This document shows positions 5,975-13,528 of a DNA stretch of 35,128 nt, piece by piece. The position numbers and the translations under genes are program-made. The stretch lies in the NCBI GenBank assembly GCA_031374115.1, contig JANMNO010000060.1, forward strand, positions 1 to 35,128, given 5' to 3'. Each line of letters begins with the position of its first letter. Position 1 is the first letter of the stretch. The DNA is from JAKFWF01 sp031374115. Its GTDB lineage: Bacteria; Pseudomonadota; Alphaproteobacteria; Rhizobiales; Hyphomicrobiaceae. Below the pieces are notes generated by a model. The model saw nothing but the letters and a program-made list of their open reading frames with translations, made no database searches and had not been told where the DNA came from.

Positions 5975-8476
5975 TCACGCCTTCTCGATCTTGATAGCGC
6001 ACTTCTTGAAATCCGTTTGCAGCGAGATCGGATCGGTCGCATCGAGCGTCACTTTGTTGATGAGCTGACTCTCGTCGAACCATGGCACAAAGACCACGCC
6101 GCGCGGCGGCCTGTTGCGTCCTTTGGTTTCGGCGCGCGTGCGCATGGTACCACGACGCGAGGTGATCTTAATTTCCTCGCCGCGCCAGATTTGCAGCTCC
6201 TTGGCGTCGTCAGGGTGCATATAACAGAGCGCATTCGGCACTGCCTTGTACAATTCCGGAACACGCCTAGTCATGGAACCGGAATGCCAATGCTCTAGGA
6301 CGCGCCCCGTCGTCAACCAGAATGGGAAGTCGTTGTCTGGGCTCTCGGCAGGAGGCTCGTAAGGCAGCGCGAAAATGCGCGCCTTGCCGTCGGGAAATCC
6401 GTAAAATTCAAAACCTTTGCCCGCCTTGACATAGGGATCAGAACCTTCGCGGAACCGCCAAAGCGTCTCTTTGCCGTTCACAACAGGCCAGCGTAACCCG
6501 CGCACTTGATGGTACGTGTCGAAGGGCGCGAGGTCGTGGCCATGGCCGCGGCCGAACTCAGCATATTCTTCGAACAACCCTTTCTGCACGTAGAAGCCGA
6601 AATGTTTGGCTTCGTCGTTGTCCAAGCCGGCCGCTATATCTGTCACCGGAAATTTGTCGACCTGACCGTTCCGGAAAAGAACGTCGAACAATGTTTTTCC
6701 GCGAACCTCCGGCTTCTTGGCGATCAGCTCTGGTGGCCAAACCTCCTCGACTTTGAACCGCTTGGAAAACTCCATGAGTTGCCACAGATCAGAGCGGCTT
6801 TCGCCAGGAGCCTTGACGAGTTGGTGCCAGAAGTGCGTGCGCCGCTCTGCGTTGCCATAGGCGCCTTCTTTCTCGACCCACATCGCGACTGGCAGGATGA
6901 GGTCCGCCGCCATGGCAGTGACGGTCGGGTAGGCGTCTGAGACAACAACGAAATTATCGGGGTTGCGATAACCAGGCAGAGTTTCTTCGTTGATATTCGC
7001 GCCAGCCTGAAGGTTGTTGTTGACCTGAATCCAAAACGCGTTGAGCTTCCCATCCTTCAACATGCGGCTTTGCAACACCGCATGAAAGCCGGGCTTATCG
7101 GGGATGGTGCCCGCTGGAAGCTTCCAGATCTTTTCGGTTTTGGCTCGATGCTCAGGATTGGTCACCACCATATCGGCTGGTAACCGGTGTGAGAACGTGC
7201 CGACCTCGCGTGCCGTCCCGCAAGCCGATGGTTGACCCGTGAGGGAGAAAGGGCTGTTACCTGGCTCGGAGATCTTGCCTGTCAGTAGGTGCAAATTGTA
7301 GGCGAGGTTATTGGCCCAAACGCCACGGGTATGCTGATTGAAGCCCATGGTCCAAAGACTCATGACCTTTGTCTTCGGATCGGCATAGAGTTCAGCGAGT
7401 GCCTCCAGACGATTGAGCGGCACACCCGAAACGTCGGCAGCCTTCTGCAGCGTGTACTCCGATACGAACGACGCGAACTCGTCGAATGTCATATCGGTCG
7501 CATCGTTGGGCTTGTCTTTGCCGGTCGCCTTCTGCTGCAGCGGATGCTCGGGCCTCAGGCCATAGCCGATATCGGTTTGGCCACGTTTGAAGACGGCGTG
7601 CTTGTTGATGAAATCCTTGTTGACCCGCCCAGTCTTGATGATGTGGTTGGCGATGGCATTGAGGATAATGAGATCCGTTTGGGGCTTAAAGACCATCGGG
7701 ATGTCTGCAAGCTCGAACGAGCGGTGTTCGTATGTCGAGAGCACGGCGACCTTAACATGCGGGTAGGAGAGCCGCCGGTCGGTGATGCGTGTCCACAGGA
7801 TCGGATGCATCTCGGCCATGTTCGAGCCCCACAGAACGAACGCGTCGGCGGCCTCGAAGTCGTCGTAACATCCCATAGGCTCATCAATGCCAAACGAACG
7901 CATGAACCCAGCCGCAGCGGACGCCATGCAGTGGCGCGCATTCGGATCGATATTGTTCGTTCGAAAGCCGGCTTTGAACAATTTGACTGCCGCGTAGCCT
8001 TCCCACACCGTCCATTGACCGGAGCCGAGCATGCCAACACTAGAGGGGCCTTGCTTCTTCAGGGCCGCCTTGAATTTTTCAGCCATGACATCGAAGGCTT
8101 CGTTCCAAGTGACCGGCGCAAACTCACCTGACTTGTCGTATTTCCCGTTCTTCTTGCGCAGTAACGGATGGGTCAGTCGATCCTCGCCATACATGATCTT
8201 GGAAAGGAAATAGCCCTTGACGCAGTTGAGGCCCCGATTAACCTCCGCCTTGACGTCGCCATGGGTTGCCACGACACGACCGTCCTTGGTCGCCACCATC
8301 ACACCACATCCGGTGCCGCAGAACCGGCATGGCGCCTTGTTCCATGTGAGTTCGCTCTGGGCTCGGTCGGTGACGACCTGGGCACTTGCCGGCATCGCCA
8401 TCCCGGCTGCGGTTGACGCCGCCAAGGCCGCTTGGGCCTTGAGTATCTGGCGGCGACTGATGTTGGTTTCTGTCAT
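5975..8476 (-). CDS. napA: NapA, catalytic molybdenum subunit of periplasmic nitrate reductase
   Basis: The 833-residue bis-MGD molybdoenzyme reduces nitrate to nitrite in the periplasm. The N-terminus has a twin-arginine export signal (SRRQILK, Arg8-Arg9, then AALAAS... and a cleavage site near ASAQ). A [4Fe-4S] cluster is bound by Cys50, Cys53, Cys57 and Cys85 (CRFCGTGC ... GLNC). Cys183 in ARHCMASAAAG is at the position of the molybdenum ligand. Typical later motifs include the C-terminal cofactor-binding segment WLTTGRVLEHWHSGSMTRR. Length is normal and all key residues are present. It lies 9 bp after napD. Confidence 0.98.
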   Translation of the reverse strand: MTETNISRRQILKAQAALAASTAAGMAMPASAQVVTDRAQSELTWNKAPCRFCGTGCGVMVATKDGRVVATHGDVKAEVNRGLNCVKGYFLSKIMYGEDRLTHPLLRKKNGKYDKSGEFAPVTWNEAFDVMAEKFKAALKKQGPSSVGMLGSGQWTVWEGYAAVKLFKAGFRTNNIDPNARHCMASAAAGFMRSFGIDEPMGCYDDFEAADAFVLWGSNMAEMHPILWTRITDRRLSYPHVKVAVLSTYEHRSFELADIPMVFKPQTDLIILNAIANHIIKTGRVNKDFINKHAVFKRGQTDIGYGLRPEHPLQQKATGKDKPNDATDMTFDEFASFVSEYTLQKAADVSGVPLNRLEALAELYADPKTKVMSLWTMGFNQHTRGVWANNLAYNLHLLTGKISEPGNSPFSLTGQPSACGTAREVGTFSHRLPADMVVTNPEHRAKTEKIWKLPAGTIPDKPGFHAVLQSRMLKDGKLNAFWIQVNNNLQAGANINEETLPGYRNPDNFVVVSDAYPTVTAMAADLILPVAMWVEKEGAYGNAERRTHFWHQLVKAPGESRSDLWQLMEFSKRFKVEEVWPPELIAKKPEVRGKTLFDVLFRNGQVDKFPVTDIAAGLDNDEAKHFGFYVQKGLFEEYAEFGRGHGHDLAPFDTYHQVRGLRWPVVNGKETLWRFREGSDPYVKAGKGFEFYGFPDGKARIFALPYEPPAESPDNDFPFWLTTGRVLEHWHSGSMTRRVPELYKAVPNALCYMHPDDAKELQIWRGEEIKITSRRGTMRTRAETKGRNRPPRGVVFVPWFDESQLINKVTLDATDPISLQTDFKKCAIKIEKA

Positions 8477-8485
8477 GCCTTGCCC

Positions 8486-8827
8486 TCAGATCGCAGCATC
8501 ATTGAAATCGGTCGCCTGGAAGACCATGACGGCCGACAGCACGTTCGGTAGCCCAGAAATCAAATTGGTCTTGGCGCCGATGGCCCCTTGGGTCGCGTCT
8601 TCCATGACGACAATCAACTTGCCCTTGGGGTCGCGTCCGTGGATCTCGGTGCCGCCGAGTCCCAATATGGAAGCAGCCACTTCATCCAGATGTTGCGGCC
8701 ATGCATTGACGATGAGGCTGACGATCTCGACAGTGTGTGGGTTAGCCGTGATCCGGCTGGATTGGTCGGCGGTCAAATGCCCGCTCATGAACGCGCGGCG
8801 TGACGTGGGCATCTGGGACCTCATCAT
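8486..8827 (-). CDS. napD: NapD, chaperone for the NapA signal peptide
   Basis: The C-terminal 80 residues match NapD: HTVEIVSLIVNAWPQHLDEV, then GTEIHGRDPKGKLIVVMED. This is the small ferredoxin-like fold that binds the NapA twin-arginine signal and holds export until the cofactor is loaded. The gene starts within the napE stop codon (ATGA overlap). The N-terminus is longer than in the enteric protein and carries the stretch PTSRRAFMSG, which itself resembles a twin-arginine motif but is not followed by a hydrophobic segment. The protein should therefore stay in the cytoplasm. Confidence 0.93.
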   Translation of the reverse strand: MMRSQMPTSRRAFMSGHLTADQSSRITANPHTVEIVSLIVNAWPQHLDEVAASILGLGGTEIHGRDPKGKLIVVMEDATQGAIGAKTNLISGLPNVLSAVMVFQATDFNDAAI

Positions 8828-9036
8828 GAATTGGGCTTGGGTGTCGTGCGGAGCGGCGGCATAGCCTTGGCAGGCGATCCGGGAGGGCCCGCAATCATTT
8901 GGTAGGTCCAGACCGCCAGTCCGTATCCGCCAATGGCGGCGACCGACACCACGGGCGCGAGCAGTGCAGCAAGTACGACGAAAACTCTCAGCTCAAGGGT
9001 TCTGCGTGAACTGTGGGAGGTCGATTGAGGGTCCAT
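8824..9036 (-). CDS. napE: NapE, small membrane protein of the nap cluster
   Basis: This roughly 70-residue protein has a single membrane span (about residues 18-48; VFVVLAALLAPVVSVAAIGG followed by YGLAVWTYQM) and the sequence pattern of NapE, ending in IAGPPG, a typical family ending. Its role in nitrate reduction is still poorly defined. ATG 9036 is preferred; an in-frame GTG lies at 9051. It is the first gene of napEDABC and overlaps napD by 4 bp. I looked for an FNR/FixK-type box (TTGATnnnnATCAA) between 9037 and 9203 and saw none. Confidence 0.9.
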   Translation of the reverse strand: MDPQSTSHSSRRTLELRVFVVLAALLAPVVSVAAIGGYGLAVWTYQMIAGPPGSPAKAMPPLRTTPKPNS

Positions 9037-9203
9037 GATGTTCCCGCCCACCTAGTCATCGGCCAACAAGCGCACCGCTATGGGAGCATTGCATACTTCG
9101 GGATGGACGGTGTGATAATTCCGCACGTTCCGCATTCGGGTCACGTCCTGCCGCTTCCGGGATCTTGGTGCTTACTGCAAGGAGCGCGCGGCGCCTTCAT
9201 CGC

Positions 9204-10952
9204 CTATCCTGCTCCGTAAAGGAAGTTCGGCAGCCACAGCGTCATGCCGGGCCAGACGTACATGAAGACCATGCACAGGATCACGATCAGCATGTACGGC
9301 ATCATGCCGGCAAAGATCTGATTGAGGGTGACGTGCTTCGGCGCCACCCCCTTCAGGTAGAACGCCGACATGGCGACCGGCGGCGACAGGAACGCTGCCT
9401 GCAGGTTGACGAACACCAGCGTGCCCCACAGGATCGGGTCGATGCCGAAGTGCTTTAACAGAGGCAGGAAGATCGGCACGAAAATCACGATGATCTCGGT
9501 CCACTCCAGCGGCCAGCCGAGCACGAAGATAATCGCCTGCGACAGCAGCATGAATTGCAGCGGCGTCATGTTGAGCGACAGCACCCATTTCTCGATCAGC
9601 GCCTGGCCGCCGAGGATCGCAAATACGCCGGAGAAGATCGCCGAGCCGACGAACAGCCAGCACACCATCGAAGTGGTCTTGGCGGTCAGGAACACGGCTT
9701 CCTTGGTCCGCTTCCAGTCGAGTGTGCGGGCCTGGAACGCCAGCAGGAAGGCACCTGCCGCGCCGACCGCCGCCGACTCGGTTGCCGTGGTGATGCCGAA
9801 CAGGATTACCGCCAGCACCACGACCGTCAGGGTACCGAGCGGGGCGATCGAGGTCGTCAACAGCTTGATCACCTCGAAGCGCTCGGCGGTCATGCGTGCA
9901 TAGTAGCGCGCCATGACGACCGCCATGAACGCCGCAATGATGCCGAACCACATGACGAAGCCGGGCGGTGGCCCCTTCTCCGCTGGTGTGGAAGATTTTT
10001 CGACCGGCGCCGATCCCAGCTGCTGCAGTCCCTCGACCACCTGCTCGATCACCGGCTGCTGGTGAATGACGACGTACCACCACGCTCCCCACAGCGTCAC
10101 CGCCACCAGGGTAAACGGCACCAGCGCATAACCGAGCGTCGCCAGCACCTCGCGGTACGTCATGGCCCGGCCATCGATCACGATCGCCTTGGCCTTGCCT
10201 GGCGAAACGAGCGCGCCGAGCGCGGCCACGAACATGTTCGGCGAATAAGCTTGCTGGAAGCTCGGCACCCAGGCCGGCACCGGTACCCTAGTCTGTTCCG
10301 CCGAAAGCGGGGGCGCGATCTTCGGATTAATCAGCGCCCAGCCGATGATGTAGATGAGATAAAGGAACGACAGGAAGAAGCCCGGGAACATCGCTGCGGC
10401 ATAGAGCTTGACCACCGACTGGCCCGCCACCGCCGCGTAGACGATGATCATTACCGACGGCGGGATCAGGATGCCGAGCGTGCCACCGGCGGTGATGACG
10501 CCGGCCGCTAGCCGCACGTCGTAGCCGGCCTTCAGCATCGGATTGAACGCGATCACGCCCATCAGCACCACCACTGCGCCAATGAGGCCGCTGGCGATGC
10601 CCCAGAACGTGCACACAATCAGCGTCGCTACCGCCAGGGAGGCCGGCACGCGGCGGAACGCCAGCTGGATCGAGTAGAACATCTTGTCGACCAGCGCGCC
10701 GCGCTCCATCACGTATCCCATCAGCACGAACAGCGGGATCGAGATCAGCACGTCGTTGGTCATGGCGCCGTAGGTGCGCTGGACCATCAAATCGAAGATC
10801 TTGTTCTGGATCCACGGCTGGGTCGGATCGAAGAAGGCGATGAAGCCGAAGACGATGCCGAGCCCCATCAGCGTGAACGCGGTCGGAAAGCCCATCATTA
10901 TGACGACGACGATCAGCGTCAGCATCAGCAGCCCGAGTGCAGGATCACTCAT
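9204..10952 (-). CDS. dctM: TRAP transporter large membrane subunit, DctM family
   Basis: The 582-residue multi-span protein forms the ion-coupled transport channel of the TRAP system. The N-terminal half shows DctM-type sequence (LTLIVVVIMMGFPTAFTLMG; the re-entrant stretch AGGTLGILIPPSVMIIVYA) and the C-terminal half the second repeat (FGITTATESAAVGAAGAFLLA). It is about 150 residues longer than the ordinary DctM of about 430. The extra part (about residues 225-345) includes two more likely spans (YALVPFTLVAVTLWGAWWYV and the FVMWFGIIAAFMAVV region) and a proline-rich loop. Long versions are known in the mannitol/chloroaromatic (FcbT3-like) branch. It overlaps dctQ by 4 bp. Confidence 0.93.
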   Translation of the reverse strand: MSDPALGLLMLTLIVVVIMMGFPTAFTLMGLGIVFGFIAFFDPTQPWIQNKIFDLMVQRTYGAMTNDVLISIPLFVLMGYVMERGALVDKMFYSIQLAFRRVPASLAVATLIVCTFWGIASGLIGAVVVLMGVIAFNPMLKAGYDVRLAAGVITAGGTLGILIPPSVMIIVYAAVAGQSVVKLYAAAMFPGFFLSFLYLIYIIGWALINPKIAPPLSAEQTRVPVPAWVPSFQQAYSPNMFVAALGALVSPGKAKAIVIDGRAMTYREVLATLGYALVPFTLVAVTLWGAWWYVVIHQQPVIEQVVEGLQQLGSAPVEKSSTPAEKGPPPGFVMWFGIIAAFMAVVMARYYARMTAERFEVIKLLTTSIAPLGTLTVVVLAVILFGITTATESAAVGAAGAFLLAFQARTLDWKRTKEAVFLTAKTTSMVCWLFVGSAIFSGVFAILGGQALIEKWVLSLNMTPLQFMLLSQAIIFVLGWPLEWTEIIVIFVPIFLPLLKHFGIDPILWGTLVFVNLQAAFLSPPVAMSAFYLKGVAPKHVTLNQIFAGMMPYMLIVILCMVFMYVWPGMTLWLPNFLYGAG

Positions 10953-11617
10953 TGACTATGGTCTCCTCCACGGCCGCGCTGCCGGGCCGCCTCGTCGATT
11001 GCCTGGGCGCGCTCAATCGCCAGTTTGCGAGTCTCGTCGTCGACATGCTCGCTGCTCGCAAGCTGTTCTTCGATGACATCGATCTCGGATACGTCCTTCA
11101 GGCGGCTCGGCCATCGCCCCGTCTTCAGGCACACGATGCAGCGCACGATCTCGGCCACGCCTTGCAGAAGGACGAGTGCACCGGCGATCGGAATGATGGT
11201 CTTGAAGTGGTAGACCGGCGGTCCGTCAGCCGTCACATTCGAGTGCTCGGCGATCCGCCATGAGTCGCCGGCATAGGAGTAGCCGGCGTAGACCAGCGCC
11301 ACGATGCCCGGCAGGAAGAACACGACATACAGAATGAGGTCCAGCATCGCCTGCGTGCGCGGCTGGAACGACGAGTACAGGAAGTCGCCGCGCACGTGAG
11401 CGTTCTGCGCCAAGGTATAGGCGCCGCACAGCATGAACAGAGTGCCGTAGAACATGTTGCTGGCATCGAAGATCCAGGCCGTCGGCATGTTCAGCAGGTA
11501 GCGCTTGAAGACCTCGGCGCAGACCAGCAGCATCAGACCGATAATCAGCCAGGCAGCTGCCTTGCCGACCCACGTGCTGATGCCGTCTATGGTATGGAGA
11601 AAGCGTTCGACAACCAT
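10949..11617 (-). CDS. dctQ: TRAP transporter small membrane subunit, DctQ family
   Basis: This is a 222-residue four-span protein (AAWLIIGLMLLVCAEVF; IFDASNMFYGTLFMLCGAY; LDLILYVVFFLPGIVALVYA; IIPIAGALVLLQGVAEIV) with a charged C-terminal tail. The Trp/Asp-containing segment TAWIFDASNMF is typical of DctQ. It pairs with the large subunit, whose gene overlaps it by 4 bp (ATGA). I chose ATG 11617 because the longer frame to 11665 would run into the intergenic hairpin at 11661-11692 and adds no family-like sequence. The substrate cannot be assigned from this subunit. Confidence 0.92.
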   Translation of the reverse strand: MVVERFLHTIDGISTWVGKAAAWLIIGLMLLVCAEVFKRYLLNMPTAWIFDASNMFYGTLFMLCGAYTLAQNAHVRGDFLYSSFQPRTQAMLDLILYVVFFLPGIVALVYAGYSYAGDSWRIAEHSNVTADGPPVYHFKTIIPIAGALVLLQGVAEIVRCIVCLKTGRWPSRLKDVSEIDVIEEQLASSEHVDDETRKLAIERAQAIDEAARQRGRGGDHSQ

Positions 11618-11660
11618 GCAATTCAGGCCCGCTGGCTCGAGTTCGAATGACGCGAAACGC

Positions 11661-11692
11661 GGCATCCTCCAGCCGTGGGGCTGGAAGATGCC
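11661..11692 (-). promoter_or_regulatory. Strong intergenic hairpin between dctP and dctQ
   Basis: On the minus-strand transcript, GGCATCTTCCAGCC pairs with GGCTGGAGGATGCC around a 4-base loop, a 14-bp stem with a single G-U pair. It lies between the dctP stop (11712) and the dctQ start (11617). No U-run follows, so it is not a standard terminator. By analogy with binding-protein transport operons it may stabilise the upstream dctP message and lower expression of the membrane subunits. Confidence 0.75.
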
Positions 11693-11711
11693 ACGGCGCG
11701 ATTGACCGGTA

Positions 11712-12848
11712 TCAAGTTTTCTTGGCGACGCCGTTCGGGCCGAAATAGTGGTCGTAGGCCATCTTCCGGCTCACCACCGTATCCTGCTCCCACTGGGTCG
11801 TGCGCCGGGCAAACGCCAGCTGCGACTCGAGGATCTCCTTGAACAGCGCGTTTTCTCCAGCCTTCTTGGCCACCACCTGATCGTACACTTCGAGCTGCTT
11901 CTTCAGGATGGCGTCCGGCGTCTTGTAGAACTTGACCTTATCCTTGGTCTGCAAGTCGATGTAGTCCTGAGAATAACGATCGATCGCCTTCCACGACATG
12001 TCCGAGGACGCCGCCTCGACGGCATTGGCGATGATGGCACGCATCTTCTCCGGCAGCGCGTCATACTTCGTCTTGTTGAACATGATCTCGAATTGCTCGG
12101 CGTTCTGGTGGTAGCTTTGCAGCATGCAGATCTTGGAAACGTCCGCGAAGCCGAGCAGGCGGTCGGAGGTTGCATTGTTGAACTCGGCGGCGTCGAGCAG
12201 GCCACGGTCCATGGCCGAGACGATTTCGCCGCCGGGCAGCGCGTTAACCGCCGCGCCCATGCCGGTGAACACGTCGATCGAGATGCCGACGGTACGGTAT
12301 TTCACGCCCTGGAAGTCTTCCACCTTGGCCATCGGCTTCTTGAACCAGCCGAGCGGCTGGGTCGGCATCGGGCCGTAGGGGAACGACACCACGTTGGCGC
12401 CGATCGAGGCATAGAGCTTGGCAAGCAATTCCTTGCCGCCGCCGTACTTGTGCCAGGCCAGCAGCATGTTGGCGTCCATGGCGTAGCCGGGCCCGGAGCC
12501 CCACAGCGCGAGGGCCGTTTGCTTGCCGTAGTGATAGACGAGCACGCCGTGGCCGCCGTCGAGCGTGCCTTTCGAGACCGCTTCGAGCAGGCCGAAAGCG
12601 GGCACGACGGCACCGGCCGGCAGCACTTCGATCTTCAGGTCGCCGCCGGTCATATCGTTGACCTTTTTGGCGAAATCCTGCGCGTACTCGTGGAAGATGT
12701 CCTTCGCCGGCCATGTGCTCTGCCAGCGCATGCTGATCGGGCCCTGGGCGCTGACGACGGTCGGCGCCGCCACGGTGGCTGCGGCGGCAACCGCTGTACG
12801 CTTGAGGAACTTGCGGCGGGAGAACCCCAGCGTCTTGCTGATAGACAT
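11712..12848 (-). CDS. dctP: TRAP transporter periplasmic substrate-binding protein, DctP family
   Basis: The 378-residue protein begins with a twin-arginine signal (FSRRKFLKRTAVAAAATVAA, cleavage near VVSAQ). The mature part shows the FcbT1/TakP-like branch: MRWQSTWPAKDIFHEYAQDF, LKIEVLPAGAVVPAFGLLEA, GTLDGGHGVLVYHYGKQTA. This branch carries 2-oxo acids, mannitol or aromatic acids in characterised cases; the ligand here is unknown. A perfect AGGAGG lies just upstream of ATG 12848, so the longer frame to 12905 is rejected. It is the promoter-proximal gene of dctPQM and is separated from dctQ by the hairpin. Confidence 0.94.
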   Translation of the reverse strand: MSISKTLGFSRRKFLKRTAVAAAATVAAPTVVSAQGPISMRWQSTWPAKDIFHEYAQDFAKKVNDMTGGDLKIEVLPAGAVVPAFGLLEAVSKGTLDGGHGVLVYHYGKQTALALWGSGPGYAMDANMLLAWHKYGGGKELLAKLYASIGANVVSFPYGPMPTQPLGWFKKPMAKVEDFQGVKYRTVGISIDVFTGMGAAVNALPGGEIVSAMDRGLLDAAEFNNATSDRLLGFADVSKICMLQSYHQNAEQFEIMFNKTKYDALPEKMRAIIANAVEAASSDMSWKAIDRYSQDYIDLQTKDKVKFYKTPDAILKKQLEVYDQVVAKKAGENALFKEILESQLAFARRTTQWEQDTVVSRKMAYDHYFGPNGVAKKT

Positions 12849-13144
12849 GTTTCCTATCCTCCTTGTTTTGTTGGAAGACGCACTACTGGCGCCATTGCCG
12901 ATCACAGTAAGACATTGGAAACGAAGGGAGGCAAGCGGCTAGAACCCCGGTCACTGGTTCAACAACGCCGCAACGGCTTTGGCGCGTCGGGCTGTGTTGT
13001 CGTCGATACTCCATGCGGCAATCATTGTTTTCGATTGATGTGGTGCCTGAGTTTGAGCACTACTGAGACAATAACAACAGTGCTTGCGCGAACTACACGG
13101 TCGTTGTTTGGGCACGCCGACGACGATCTGCCAGTGGAGCCTTC
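12849..13144. promoter_or_regulatory. Divergent promoter region between dctP and the glyoxalase-fold gene
   Basis: The 296 bp contain no convincing gene. They must hold the dctP promoter (minus) and probably that of the 13145 operon (plus). Strong ribosome-binding sites are visible at both ends: AGGAGG for dctP and TGGAG for the plus-strand gene. The 9-mer GCACTACTG occurs at 12880 and 13057, which may be chance. I could not identify a confident sigma-70 promoter. Confidence 0.5.
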
Positions 13145-13528
13145 ATGCGGCCAGAGCATAGCGCGACAGAGAAGCTCATCACTTTCCTCTATTACGTCGA
13201 CCTCCCGCGAGCGATGGCATTCTACGAGAACGTGATGGGGCTCAAGCTCGTCATCGATCAAGGTTGGTCGAAGATCTACGAGGTAACCTCGTCAGGTTAC
13301 ATCGGACTGGTCGACCAAGCGCGTGGCAGTCATCGTGCACACCCGGTGAAGCCCGTGCAAATCTGCATGCGCGTTGCCGGCGTGGACGCCTGGCACCGGT
13401 ATCTTCTCGACGAAGGGATCACAATAACCAAAGGACCGCGCGATGTTCCGGAACTGAAGATCCGCGCTTTCGTCTTCAATGATCCTGAAGGGTATCAGAT
13501 CGAGATACAGTCGGTAATGCTGCCATGA
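13145..13528 (+). CDS. Glyoxalase/VOC-superfamily protein
   Basis: This 127-residue single VOC domain is built of two beta-alpha-beta-beta-beta modules: KLITFLYYVDLPRAMAFYEN with VMGLKLVIDQGWSKIYEV, then VQICMRVAGVDAWHRYLLDE with FVFNDPEGYQIEIQSV. The C-terminal ending NDPEGYQIEI is the classical VOC signature, with the glutamate at a metal-ligand position. The other metal ligands are not obvious, so catalytic activity is uncertain. TGGAG lies 6 bp before the ATG. Its stop overlaps the next start (ATGA), so it is co-translated with the signal-less solute-binding protein, and a joint role is likely. Confidence 0.87.
   Translation: MRPEHSATEKLITFLYYVDLPRAMAFYENVMGLKLVIDQGWSKIYEVTSSGYIGLVDQARGSHRAHPVKPVQICMRVAGVDAWHRYLLDEGITITKGPRDVPELKIRAFVFNDPEGYQIEIQSVMLP

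Noticed and set aside
7289..8131. 280-residue plus-strand frame inside napA
   Set aside because: Antisense shadow of the conserved NapA sequence.
9037..9203. FNR/FixK box upstream of napE
   Set aside because: No sequence close to TTGATnnnnATCAA or the FixK2 form was found.
9555..10511. 318-residue plus-strand frame inside dctM
   Set aside because: Shadow frame, composed mostly of His, Arg, Asp and Gln as expected from antisense of a membrane protein gene.
12880..13065. Repeated 9-mer GCACTACTG in the dctP divergent region
   Set aside because: One repeat of this length in 300 bp is only mildly unusual and there is no symmetry.
11748..13235. 495-residue plus-strand frame across dctP
   Set aside because: Shadow of dctP; histidine/arginine-rich composition and no start signal.
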